Source of the DNA: Bifidobacterium breve DSM 20213 = JCM 1192
Lineage (GTDB): Bacteria > Actinomycetota > Actinomycetes > Actinomycetales > Bifidobacteriaceae
Direction of reading: 5' to 3'
Length of the DNA: 64,000 nucleotides
Assembly: GCF_001025175.1 (NCBI RefSeq)
Contig: NZ_AP012324.1
Span: 1,302,001 to 1,366,000 of the forward strand
Position numbers and translations under genes: made by a program. The notes beneath the pieces are model-generated. The model did not search any database and had not been told where the DNA came from. It was given only the letters and a program-made list of their open reading frames with translations. This document shows positions 39,891 through 47,456 of this stretch, piece after piece. The first letter of the stretch is position 1. Each line of letters opens with the position of its first letter.

Positions 39891-41016
39891 GCCGTCGCCT
39901 CCCCTCCGGCCGTCGCGTCCTGGCCGTCCAATTCGGCCAGCGTCTCCACGGCCCAGTCGGGCAGCCATGGCGCAGCATCCGGCTCCGGCACGGCCACCGG
40001 AACCGCCTGCGCGTGTGCGTCGCCGTCTGTGCGGCCGGCTGCGAGGATCATGTCGTCGTTGAGTTCGTCCCAGCGTCTGGCGAGGGCCCGGCCGGTGCGG
40101 ATGCGTTTGGGCCACCAATCGCCGTTCATGGCGAAGCCGATCGCGCCGACCATCACAAGGGTGGGCCATTGCGCTCCCTGGTCGACGAGCCTGCGGTACA
40201 GGCCGATGATGGCCTTGCGGTCGGCTTTGGTCGGTGAGGGCGTGGCCAGGCCGAGCATCGAGCGCTGCACACCGAGCGAGGCGAGGACCCGTCCGGCCGC
40301 TTCGGCGATCTCGGTGTCGTCCTCGCCGAGTTGTTCGGTTTTATTTTTTCGGCGGCGGTCGCCCCGCTTGCGGGGAGATGCCCCGTAGGGGCAGAGGGGA
40401 AGGAGGGTTTACTCGGAGGGTTTACCTGGAGGGTTTTATCCTTATATAGCAGCCCTGCGAGATTTGCAGTGCTGGGGGTGCAGCTCTCGCAGTGCTGGAG
40501 GTGCGAGATTTGCAGTGCCGGTTCCGGGTCGTTTTCCAGCCCTGCGAGATTTGCAGTGCTGGGAATCGGCTTCGTTCCAGCGTTTTCCGGAGTCACGTCC
40601 TTGGATTCGCCGTTTTCCATGATGGTGGAGGCGGCAGGGTCCACGGTATTGCCCATGGTCTTCGGGTCGTGTTCCGCCGTGTGCGTCTCCTTGATCCATT
40701 CGAGGGTCGACGGGTCGGATTCGACCGCGAGGTCCCACACGATCTGGCAGTACTGGGGCAGACGGTTCCTGCCGCCCTTGCCGAGGCGCGCATACCGTTG
40801 GTCGCCACGGCGAATGAAGCCGCGCTCCTGAAGAGTCTTCAACGCGGCGCGCACGGTCCGTTCCGAGAGTTCGGTGACGTTGACGATGGTCGCGATCTTC
40901 GGATAGGCTGCGGTGCCGTCGTCGTCCGCGCGGTCCGCGAGGTAGACGAGCACGGCCTTCGCGCTGGCGTTGCCCACATGGCATTTGAAGGCCCAAGACA
41001 GTGCGATGTTGCTCAC
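39887..41016 (-). CDS. Winged-helix replication-initiator-like protein, frameshifted
   Basis: The N-terminal ~95 residues from ATG 41016 form an HTH of the replication-initiator/HTH_36 type (ASAKAVLVYLADRADDDGTA, YPKIATIVNVTELSERTVRA, RGFIRRG). A repeat-rich linker follows (TANLAGL twice). The opening frame then runs into Ser/Arg/Pro-rich nonsense near 40340, while another frame (from about 40405 to 39887) continues with normal protein: EQLGEDDTEIAEAAGRVLAS, DWWPKRIRTGRALARRWDE. A -1 shift at the A6 run 40342-40347 would join them. Iterons at 40453-40562 lie within the coding region. Either a replication gene inactivated by a one-base loss, or a programmed or slippage frameshift. Function by domain and context. 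Confidence 0.65.
40453..40562 (-). repeat. Iterons: 23-bp direct repeats inside the Rep-like gene
   Basis: Four units share TGCGAGATTTGCAGTGC or close forms. The core GCAGTGC(T/C)GG occurs at 40466, 40489, 40512 and 40553, so the first three units are exactly 23 bp apart and the fourth is 41 bp further. Two units (40453-40475, 40540-40562) are identical. An AT-rich stretch (TTATCCTTATATAG) flanks the array. This fits iterons of a theta-type origin. Confidence 0.75.
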
Positions 41017-41168
41017 GGCCGCTCCTCCTCACGCTGCTGGGCGGCACGGCGTTCGTCGGCCAATCTGGCGGCCATCTCGTCGCCGAGACGTGCCGCCCGG
41101 CACAGGGCCAGCGTCATCAGCCATGAGAACGCGACGAACACGATCAATACGATTGCAAGCCAGTTCAC
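41013..41168 (-). CDS. Small membrane protein, GTG start
   Basis: 51 residues. GTG 41168 is favoured by GGAAGGGAG at the right distance. It has one N-terminal membrane helix (WLAIVLIVFVAFSWLMTLAL) and a charged Arg/Glu tail. Its stop overlaps the Rep-like start. First gene of the leftward plasmid-like operon. Unknown role. Confidence 0.5.
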   Translation of the reverse strand: MNWLAIVLIVFVAFSWLMTLALCRAARLGDEMAARLADERRAAQQREEERP

Positions 41169-41386
41169 GCGAGTCTCCCTTCCATGGACGGGTGCGCCAT
41201 CATCGACGCCAGGCGACGGGAATCGACGGAGCCCGGACCGTTGTGGCGGGCGAATGCCACCACGACCGGGAACGTCCAAACCGGCGCCTGAAAATCCCGG
41301 TTACACTCGGGAAACACAGAGCAAGACATGCGGAATGCTTTAGTAAAGTCGTTCATGTGTGATCACTACTCCAAGACAATGCATTG

Positions 41387-41492
41387 GGCGGCCACGGACC
41401 GGGATCCGGCAAGATACGGGATCCGCGGCCGCTCGGAATATTGGTTGCACCGCCCGTCCCCGACGCTCCAACATCGGGAACGGGCATTTTTT
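41387..41492 (+). promoter_or_regulatory. Attenuator-like leader with terminator ahead of the GNAT gene
   Basis: A strong terminator (GCCCGTCCCCGA at 41452-41463, TCGGGAACGGGC at 41474-41485, six Ts) ends about 30 bp before the gene. Upstream are GGATCC/GGATCC and GCGGCC/GGCCGC pairings. GGGCGG at the beginning can pair with CCGCCC, which overlaps the 5' arm of the terminator. Alternative folds suggest attenuation. The ligand, if any, is unknown. The rest of 41169-41386 contains no gene I can support. Confidence 0.5.
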
Positions 41493-41521
41493 ATCGATTG
41501 CAGAGAAAGAGAGAATTCCAA

Positions 41522-42226
41522 ATGAGATCAGACCATCGCACCACCTCCCTCAACGAACCTGATATTCGTCCGGCGCGAAACCACGCCGAGGCAGAGGAAA
41601 TCGGAAGTCTCCTGCTCGAAGAAATCGCGCATCCAGGATTCATTCCTGGACCAGAGTTCGTCTGGCAGGGTCAAGGCTTTCTCAGGCCGACGCTCATAGG
41701 CGCATGGTCCCAGAACCGCTTGGTAGGTGGTGCCTCGCTCAGTCCATACATGGAACACACCAAGGCCTTTTTGGGGATTGGTCGAGCAGACGCAGCGAAG
41801 GCGGTCGCACGGCTGATAGCTGAAACTGACGGCATTGCCGTCAGACCCGACCATCGGTGCGAAGGCGTCGGACGAAAGATCAAGCTGTTCTGCGACTCCT
41901 TCGCGGCACAGCACCACGCTGCGATCATGGTCTCCGTCACCACCAACGAAGCAGCGGCAGGCCTCAACCACGAAGCGGGCCACATCGTCTTTGAACGGTG
42001 CGACGGCCTCGTCATCAAATACGTAGACACGGTCGGCGAGCCACTCATATGGCTTCATGACCTGGATGGGACGATCCCCGAAGCGGCATGGTCCGTCTCC
42101 GTACTCGGCAAAACGTATGGACCGACCATAATCGTCGGTGAGCAACGGGCCATACGGCGTGGAAACGCTGACAAGGACATCCAGTGGGTTTTCGCCGTTG
42201 ACGCGGCGGGCCACACTGTCGCATGA
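41522..42226 (+). CDS. GNAT-family N-acetyltransferase-like protein
   Basis: 234 residues from ATG 41522 (AGAAAGAGAG ahead). The first 170 residues have the GNAT plan: an N-terminal helix pair, LIGAWSQNRLVGGASLSPY (beta strands 2-3), a loop, then DGIAVRPDHRCEGVGRKIKL, which contains the acetyl-CoA-binding V-x-P-x-(H/R)-R-x-x-G-(V/I)-G motif. Substrate unknown. It is the only rightward gene between the plasmid-like block and the right-end regulators. A transcription terminator precedes it. Confidence 0.75.
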   Translation: MRSDHRTTSLNEPDIRPARNHAEAEEIGSLLLEEIAHPGFIPGPEFVWQGQGFLRPTLIGAWSQNRLVGGASLSPYMEHTKAFLGIGRADAAKAVARLIAETDGIAVRPDHRCEGVGRKIKLFCDSFAAQHHAAIMVSVTTNEAAAGLNHEAGHIVFERCDGLVIKYVDTVGEPLIWLHDLDGTIPEAAWSVSVLGKTYGPTIIVGEQRAIRRGNADKDIQWVFAVDAAGHTVA

Positions 42227-42237
42227 CATTTCGTTGC

Positions 42238-42606
42238 TCATGACGCCCTCCCCTCGGTCAACAGCAGGCCCGCCACCATCCGTTCGCGGGCGGAGAGCTG
42301 TGCATCGACCTCCCGGAAGGCATGCGTGTAGACATGCGTGGGGCGGAGCCAGGAGTCGGCCAGTCCGCGGGTCTCGCCGCGGCGCAGGGCGCGCACGGCG
42401 CAGGCCGGGCAGAGCTCCAAAATCTCCGTGTCGCCCGGGACGCAGTAGTTGCGCCAGCCGTTACGGGCGAAATAAGCGTCGCGGGCAGCCGAATCGTAGT
42501 CGTCCCAGAACGTGCTCCAGACCATTGTGTGGCAGCCATCGCACACCGTGACGCAATCCCACCGGCTGTCCGGCCATTCGGACTGTTCGTAGATTCCACC
42601 AGCCAT
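42238..42606 (-). CDS. Zinc-ribbon-like small protein, unknown
   Basis: 122 residues from ATG 42606. Two Cys pairs, CDGC (near 25) and CPAC (near 67), could hold a zinc ion. The body is Trp/Tyr-rich. Its start overlaps the stop of the XRE gene upstream (TGATG), so both are in one leftward operon. No family recognised. Confidence 0.55.
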   Translation of the reverse strand: MAGGIYEQSEWPDSRWDCVTVCDGCHTMVWSTFWDDYDSAARDAYFARNGWRNYCVPGDTEILELCPACAVRALRRGETRGLADSWLRPTHVYTHAFREVDAQLSARERMVAGLLLTEGRAS

Positions 42607-42827
42607 CACGCCACCTCCTCATGATCAGCATCAAACCCCAGCAAATAGTCGGTAGACACATGGAAGTGCTCGGACAACACAACGATGTCTGAAGTTGTCC
42701 AGCCAATGCGTCCCAAGAGTTTTCCATTCGCCGAAGTTTTCGATAAACCAAGCAATGAACCGAGTTGGGCACAAGTAAGTCCCTCATCCTTTACCAGAGC
42801 ACTTATTCTTTGGGTCACTACATTCAT
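42606..42827 (-). CDS. XRE-type regulator, leftward
   Basis: 73 residues from ATG 42827. Almost the entire protein is a helix-turn-helix (LVKDEGLTCAQLGSLLGLSK, TSANGKLLGRIGWTTSDIVV). It resembles the HTH of the divergent gene at 42950, with the same Gly-Trp-(T/S)-x-SD pattern after the recognition helix. The pair shares a 122-bp promoter region, as in Cro/C1-like switches that control excision or transfer. Confidence 0.75.
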   Translation of the reverse strand: MNVVTQRISALVKDEGLTCAQLGSLLGLSKTSANGKLLGRIGWTTSDIVVLSEHFHVSTDYLLGFDADHEEVA

Positions 42828-42949
42828 AGTTCTTTCTTCCTGACTTGGTTCATTTTTACTGTACTTCAGCATAGCGTACAGTTTGACTGAACGCAAATCG
42901 TATGAGACACTTAATTAAGAAATTCTGAACCATTTTGGGAAGTGATCAT
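42828..42949. promoter_or_regulatory. Divergent promoter region of the right-end XRE pair
   Basis: An AT-rich 122 bp between the two XRE genes. It contains ATGAGACACTTAA (42902-42914), a 13-bp match to the att core, and TTAATTAA next to it. GTACAGT appears near 42866-42890. Exact -35/-10 elements were not assigned. Confidence 0.5.
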
Positions 42950-44017
42950 ATGTCCACATCGGAAGTCTCACCAGAAACACCTTTGGATAAAGGACAACGT
43001 GCTGAAGCGGCGATCCCGACCAACGTGAGAGTCTATCTAGGACTAAGCGGAAAAACACAAAAAGCACTTGGAGAAGCTTTGGGCATTACCAAAAGTGCTA
43101 TGTCCATGAAGATGTGCGGCAAAGTTGGATGGTCAGTAAGCGATCTTGTAACGACCGCCGATTTTCTAGGTGTCACGCCGAGCGCCCTAATGGATGACAC
43201 AATTCTCAGCAAAGCCGAGGCTGGATATGCAAAATCGGCCGAGTATGGAGTTTTTGCCGAGAAGCCAGGTGCTTTGGTAGGTGCTGGCTCCCCCAGGTTC
43301 CTTGTCAGTCCCTTCAACCCCGACGCCCCGATCGAGGGCAGAATCTCGGGTGCTGCTAAAGGCGCCTTGGCTGGTTTCGTGCCATCCGGGGTCCCGTCCG
43401 GCTCGAGTTTCCCGTCCATGCCCTCAAAGCATGACGGGATTGGGGTTCCCGGCCGGTCTCAAGCCCATGAGACACTTAAGACCATGACTACCGTAATCAT
43501 GCGCACCTCTGAGGGCGATATCACCATCGACCTGTTCGACGACAAGGCCCCGAACACCGTGGCCAACTTCCTGGGCCTCGCCACCGGCGAGAAGGAATGG
43601 GCCGACCCGTACACCGGTCAGCCTTCCCACGGCAAGTTCTACAACGGTCTGACCTTCCACCGCATCATCAAGCAGTTCATGATTCAGGGTGGTTGCCCGC
43701 TCGGCACCGGCGGCCCTGGCTACGAGTTCGACGATGAGATCGATCCGAGCCTGAAGTTCGACAAGCCGTATCTGCTGGCCATGGCCAACGCTGGTCTGCG
43801 CCGCGGTATGGACGGCAAGGTGCACGGCACCAACGGCTCCCAGTTCTTCATCACCACCGTGCCGACCCCGTGGTTGGATGGCCACCACACCATCTTCGGT
43901 GAAGTTGCTGATGACGCTTCCAAGAAGGTTGTCGACAAGCTCGAGGCCGTCGAAACCGATCCGATGGATCGCCCGCTCGAGCCGGCCGTGATCCTCTCCG
44001 TGGACGTGGCTGAGTAA
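42950..44017 (+). CDS. XRE regulator fused in frame to cyclophilin across attR
   Basis: 355 codons open from ATG 42950 (GGGAAG ahead) through attR to the ppi stop. Residues ~20-85 are an XRE-like HTH ([31 protein letters not shown]). Residues ~86-167 are a Gly/Pro/Ser-rich linker encoded by the ICE. The att repeat adds [11 protein letters not shown] before the native ppi Met. The last 177 residues are the whole cyclophilin domain. In the excised circle the same frame would instead end about 40 codons past the att site (stop near 1900). Whether the fusion or free Ppi is made, or both, cannot be read from sequence. The ppi start is kept inside the frame. Confidence 0.75.
   Translation: MSTSEVSPETPLDKGQRAEAAIPTNVRVYLGLSGKTQKALGEALGITKSAMSMKMCGKVGWSVSDLVTTADFLGVTPSALMDDTILSKAEAGYAKSAEYGVFAEKPGALVGAGSPRFLVSPFNPDAPIEGRISGAAKGALAGFVPSGVPSGSSFPSMPSKHDGIGVPGRSQAHETLKTMTTVIMRTSEGDITIDLFDDKAPNTVANFLGLATGEKEWADPYTGQPSHGKFYNGLTFHRIIKQFMIQGGCPLGTGGPGYEFDDEIDPSLKFDKPYLLAMANAGLRRGMDGKVHGTNGSQFFITTVPTPWLDGHHTIFGEVADDASKKVVDKLEAVETDPMDRPLEPAVILSVDVAE
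43453..43509 (+). repeat. attR: attR, 57-bp att repeat
   Basis: Identical to 1714-1770. It spans the ppi start codon (ATG 43484). To the left is ICE DNA; to the right the native ppi coding sequence. The native ppi promoter is now 41.7 kb away at attL. Confidence 0.93.
43484..44017 (+). CDS. ppi: Peptidyl-prolyl cis-trans isomerase, cyclophilin type
   Basis: 177 residues from the native ATG. Typical cyclophilin blocks are seen: [51 protein letters not shown] (catalytic Arg), [11 protein letters not shown] and [12 protein letters not shown]. It speeds proline isomerisation during cytoplasmic protein folding. The gene is the ICE target; its coding region is intact and its 5' end is restored by the att repeat. 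Expression must now come from ICE DNA. No strong ribosome site precedes the native ATG. Followed by a good terminator. Confidence 0.95.
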   Translation: MTTVIMRTSEGDITIDLFDDKAPNTVANFLGLATGEKEWADPYTGQPSHGKFYNGLTFHRIIKQFMIQGGCPLGTGGPGYEFDDEIDPSLKFDKPYLLAMANAGLRRGMDGKVHGTNGSQFFITTVPTPWLDGHHTIFGEVADDASKKVVDKLEAVETDPMDRPLEPAVILSVDVAE

Positions 44018-44038
44018 GACCCACCACAACCGACAACA

Positions 44039-44070
44039 AAGCCCTCTGATCGATTCCAATCAGAGGGCTT
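44039..44070. terminator. Bidirectional terminator between ppi and rel
   Basis: AAGCCCTCTGAT and ATCAGAGGGCTT form a 12-bp stem. A second perfect palindrome (GGCTCCCCTC with its complement, 44081-44102) follows, just before the rel stop. Convergent genes on both sides. Confidence 0.8.
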
Positions 44071-44117
44071 ACTCGTTCTTGGCTCCCCTCTGGAGGGGAG
44101 CCAGAGTACGGTACGGA

Positions 44118-46442
44118 CTACTTCATCTTGCGCATACGCGGCTCAGCGGACTCCTTGGCACCGGTCAGACGGTACACGTCAAACACGCCATCGATTTTGC
44201 GCACGGCGGCCAGCAACGTGTTGAGGTGCTGCGGATCGGCCATTTCGAAGCTGAACTGGCTGGTGGCCACACGGTCGGAACCCGTGGCGATCGTTCCGGA
44301 GATGATATTCACGCCATGATCGGACAGCACGCGTGTCACGTCGGACAACAGGTTGCGACGATCCAAGGCCTCGACCTGGATCTTGACCATGAACAGACCT
44401 TTGGTGCTGGTCCATTCGACCTCGACCACGCGCTCGGGCTGCTTGTTCTTCAGATCGATCATGTTCTGGCAATCGGTACGATGCACGGACACGCCCTGAT
44501 TACGGGTGATGAAGCCGATGATCTGATCTCCCGGCACCGGCATGCAGCAACGAGCCAATTTGACCCACACGTCGCCCACGCCCTTGACGGACACTCCGGT
44601 AGAGCTGCTGGAGCTCTTACGCTCAACAGGCTTCAGAGGCAGGGCTTCCTGCTCGACTTCCTCATCGACCTCGTCGGCCCCGGCATCCTTGACCAGATGC
44701 GAGATGACGTTCTGCGTGGAGATCTGCCCATCACCGATGGCGGCGAACACAGCGTCGGCGTTCGGGAAATTGAGGTCGTCGGCCACACCGATCAGTGCCT
44801 CGGTGGTCAGCAGCGCATTGACCGGCAGGTTACGCTTGCGCATAGCGCGGGTCAGTTCGTCGCGGCCTTCCTCAATGGCCTCGGTACGACGTTCCTTCGA
44901 GAACCATTGGCGGATCTTGTTTCGTGCCTTCGGGCTCTTGACGAAGCTCAGCCAGTCGCGCGAAGGACCGGCAGTATCGGACTTGGAAGTCAGGATCTCC
45001 ACCGTATCGCCGTTATCAAGCGTGGTGTCGAGCGGCACCAAACGCCCGTTGACACGCGCGCCCATGGTGCGGTGGCCCACTTCGGTATGCACGGCATAGG
45101 CGAAATCAACCGGTGTGGCATGAGCCGGCAAGGAGACGATCTTGCCCTTCGGCGTGAACACATAGACCTCGGACGAGCCAAGATCCTCTTTCAAAGAGCC
45201 CAAGAATTCGTTGGAATCCGGGGTTTCGCTGGTCCAATCGGCGAGCTGCTGAATCCACTTGAGGTTATCGGCCTCGGACAGCTCCTGATTGTTCACATCG
45301 CGCTTGCGGTCGGACTTGTCTGGCGAGCTCAGGGCACGACCGGCCTGGCCGTTCTCCTTGTACTTCCAGTGCGCGGCGATACCGAATTCGGCACGACGGT
45401 GCATGTCCCACGTACGGATCTGGATTTCGACCGGCTTACCGCCGGGGCCGACCACCGTGGTGTGCAACGACTGGTACATGTTGAGCTTCGGCATGGCGAT
45501 GTAATCCTTGAACCGGCCGGGAACCGGATTCCACCGCGCATGCACGGCACCAAGCGCCGCATAGCAGTCCTGAATGGTATCGACGATGATACGTACACCT
45601 ACCAGATCGTAGATGTTCGCGAAATCATGGCCGCGCACGATCATCTTCTGGTAGATGGAGAAGTAGTCCTTCGGGCGTCCGGTGACGTATGCCTTGATGT
45701 TCTGCTCGTCCAGATCCTCGTTGATTTCGGCCAGAATCTGCTTCAAGTACACGTCACGCTGGCCAGCCCGACGAGCCACCAACACCACGATCTCGTTGTA
45801 GATCTTCGGGTAGAGTACCTTGAAGCTCAGTTCCTCGAGCTCCGTCTTGATGGCGTTCATACCCAGACGGTTGGCCAGCGGCGCATACACGTCGAGGGTT
45901 TCGCGCGCCTTCTTCTGGGCGGAGGTGGTCTTCACGTATCGCCAAGTGCGGGCGTTGTGCACACGATCGGCGAGCTTGACCACCAAGGTGCGCACGTCAC
46001 GGCTCATGGCCACCACGAGCTTGCGGATGGTTTCGGCCTGGGCCGAGTCTCCCACTTCGAGCTGGCTCAACTTGGTGACGCCGTCAACCAGACCGGCCAC
46101 AGTATCGCCGAACTCGGCACGGCACTGATCCAGTGTGTAGTCCGTGTCCTCCACAGTGTCATGCAACAGACCGGCCGCCACCACGATCGGGCCCATGCCC
46201 AGATCGGCAAGAATCTGGGAAACGGCCAATGGGTGGATGATGTACGGCTCGCCGGACTTGCGGCGCTGAGCGGAATGCTGGATGACGGCACGCCGATAGG
46301 CGCGATCGAGGATGGACAAATCCTCTCCAGGGTGATGAGCCTTGCACACCTGTTTGATTGGTTCAAGCGGATTAAGCGGATCAGCACTGATCTCGCATCC
46401 CAGCTTACGGGCGGCATACTGCTCGCCATCGATCTCCGACAT
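44118..46442 (-). CDS. rel: Bifunctional (p)ppGpp synthetase/hydrolase Rel
   Basis: 774 residues from ATG 46442, chosen because GGAGGTGA lies 6 nt upstream. The HD hydrolase keeps its metal site (AGLLHDTVEDTDYT). The synthetase domain has RFKDYIAMPKLNMYQSLHTT and VEIQIRTWDMHRRAEFG. A TGS domain (VYVFTPKGKIVSLPAHATPV), a Cys-containing zinc-finger-like region (ARCCMPVPGDQIIGF) and a C-terminal ACT domain follow. It makes and degrades the stringent-response alarmone at the ribosome. Length and order are normal for actinobacterial Rel. Confidence 0.97.
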   Translation of the reverse strand: MSEIDGEQYAARKLGCEISADPLNPLEPIKQVCKAHHPGEDLSILDRAYRRAVIQHSAQRRKSGEPYIIHPLAVSQILADLGMGPIVVAAGLLHDTVEDTDYTLDQCRAEFGDTVAGLVDGVTKLSQLEVGDSAQAETIRKLVVAMSRDVRTLVVKLADRVHNARTWRYVKTTSAQKKARETLDVYAPLANRLGMNAIKTELEELSFKVLYPKIYNEIVVLVARRAGQRDVYLKQILAEINEDLDEQNIKAYVTGRPKDYFSIYQKMIVRGHDFANIYDLVGVRIIVDTIQDCYAALGAVHARWNPVPGRFKDYIAMPKLNMYQSLHTTVVGPGGKPVEIQIRTWDMHRRAEFGIAAHWKYKENGQAGRALSSPDKSDRKRDVNNQELSEADNLKWIQQLADWTSETPDSNEFLGSLKEDLGSSEVYVFTPKGKIVSLPAHATPVDFAYAVHTEVGHRTMGARVNGRLVPLDTTLDNGDTVEILTSKSDTAGPSRDWLSFVKSPKARNKIRQWFSKERRTEAIEEGRDELTRAMRKRNLPVNALLTTEALIGVADDLNFPNADAVFAAIGDGQISTQNVISHLVKDAGADEVDEEVEQEALPLKPVERKSSSSSTGVSVKGVGDVWVKLARCCMPVPGDQIIGFITRNQGVSVHRTDCQNMIDLKNKQPERVVEVEWTSTKGLFMVKIQVEALDRRNLLSDVTRVLSDHGVNIISGTIATGSDRVATSQFSFEMADPQHLNTLLAAVRKIDGVFDVYRLTGAKESAEPRMRKMK

Positions 46443-46535
46443 GCCAGTCACCTCCCTCATATGACACTCATTGTAGCCGTGTATCGGGGTTGACTGCGTG
46501 TTGGCAATCGCATCCAGACCCCGCCTACGGTTGAA

Positions 46536-47012
46536 TCAGGACGCCACTCCCGTGGATCCGAATCCCCGTTCCGCCCTGTCTGAGCCGGGCAAGGTCTCGG
46601 CGGGGATGAATCGGGCTTCGACATAGCGCTGGATGACCATCTGGGCGATGCGGTCGCCCGGGTGGAAGACGGCGGTATGCTCCGGGTCGAGATTGATCAG
46701 CGGCACTTTGATCTCGCCACGATATCCGGCATCGACGGTGCCGGGCGCGTTGAGCACGGTGACGCCTTGCTTGGAGGCAAGGCCGGAGCGCGGATGGACC
46801 AGTGCCACATATCCTGCGGGCAGGGCTATAGCCACACCGGTGGGAACCAGTGCACGCTCAAACGGTTTCAGGGTCACGTCAACGGTGGTGATCAGGTCGG
46901 CGCCGGCGTCGCCCGCATGGGCGTAATGCAGCCGGGCCGGGTGCTCGGGGTCAAGGCTTTTGACCAGGACCTCGGTGGACTCAGGCTCATTGTAGGTCTC
47001 GTCAAACGCCAT
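46536..47012 (-). CDS. dut: dUTP diphosphatase
   Basis: 158 residues. The five dUTPase motifs are complete: HAGDAGADLITT, HPRSGLASK, LNAPGTVDAGYRGEI, DRIAQMVIQ and RAERGFGSTG (P-loop-like end). It hydrolyses dUTP to dUMP and pyrophosphate, keeping uracil out of DNA. ATG 47012 overlaps the stop of the DUF4193 gene, so the two are translated together, a common actinobacterial order. Confidence 0.96.
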   Translation of the reverse strand: MAFDETYNEPESTEVLVKSLDPEHPARLHYAHAGDAGADLITTVDVTLKPFERALVPTGVAIALPAGYVALVHPRSGLASKQGVTVLNAPGTVDAGYRGEIKVPLINLDPEHTAVFHPGDRIAQMVIQRYVEARFIPAETLPGSDRAERGFGSTGVAS

Positions 47013-47305
47013 CAGGCGGCGCACTCCTCACACACCGGCTGGCCATCCTCGTCGGTGTAGGCGAGCTGGCTGCGGTGCTTGACCAGGAAGCACTGGGAGC
47101 AGATGAACTCGTCACCCTGCATGGGGATAACGGTCACCGAGGAGTCCTCGTTGCTCAGATCGGCACCCGGCAGTTCGTAATCCTCGGCAATGGCGTTCTC
47201 ATCATCGTCGATGTCGCTCGAGGTATTCTGCGCGGACTTTCCCAGAGCCTGCAGCGATTCCTCGTCCTCGTCCTTGTTACGGGGGGAATCATAATCCTGA
47301 GCCAT
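47012..47305 (-). CDS. DUF4193 family protein
   Basis: 97 residues from ATG 47305. An acidic N-terminal half (NKDEDEESLQALGK, DDDENAIAEDYELPG) leads to a C-terminal zinc-ribbon-like end with FICSQCFLVKH and CEECAA. This is the DUF4193 pattern found next to dut across actinobacteria; function unknown. The frame is preceded by AAAGGACC. Confidence 0.9.
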   Translation of the reverse strand: MAQDYDSPRNKDEDEESLQALGKSAQNTSSDIDDDENAIAEDYELPGADLSNEDSSVTVIPMQGDEFICSQCFLVKHRSQLAYTDEDGQPVCEECAA

Positions 47306-47456
47306 TATGGTCCTTTCGTCGTCTACCGTTGGCGTTCGCGCGGTTTCGCCGCGTTGTACTCGCCCATAGGATACATGATTTGAAATACTTGTAAAGTTCG
47401 ACACGTGGGGCATACTGGGAATAAGTAATGTCTTTGCGACGGAAAGTGGTGTGCAT

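Larger units (their letters stand above)
1714..43509. mobile_element. Integrative and conjugative element inserted in ppi
   Basis: The boundaries are a perfect 57-bp direct repeat covering the ppi start codon. A tyrosine recombinase lies 235 bp inside the left end. Between the ends are a relaxase, MobC, a coupling protein, VirB4, PrgI, VirB6-like, VirB1-like and VirB2/Maff2-like genes, so the element carries a recognisable Gram-positive type IV secretion set. It also has partition and replication-type genes, Fic and DUF4160/DUF2442 pairs, and an AT-rich methylase cargo. The right end keeps the ppi coding sequence intact; the left end carries only the native ppi upstream region. No relaxase, VirB4 or integrase frame is obviously broken. 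The replication-type gene carries a frameshift. Confidence 0.93.

Noticed and set aside
40335..40360. Claim of proven programmed frameshifting
   Set aside because: The A6 run is suggestive, but the zero-frame codons do not form a standard slippery heptamer and no pseudoknot was identified.
41387..41492. Named riboswitch class
   Set aside because: Hairpins and a terminator are visible but I recognise no known aptamer core.
2005..43452. Prophage
   Set aside because: No capsid, portal, terminase or tail genes; relaxase, coupling protein and VirB4 show a conjugative element.
43453..43509. tRNA as integration target
   Set aside because: The att repeat covers the start of ppi; no tRNA fold is found at either end.
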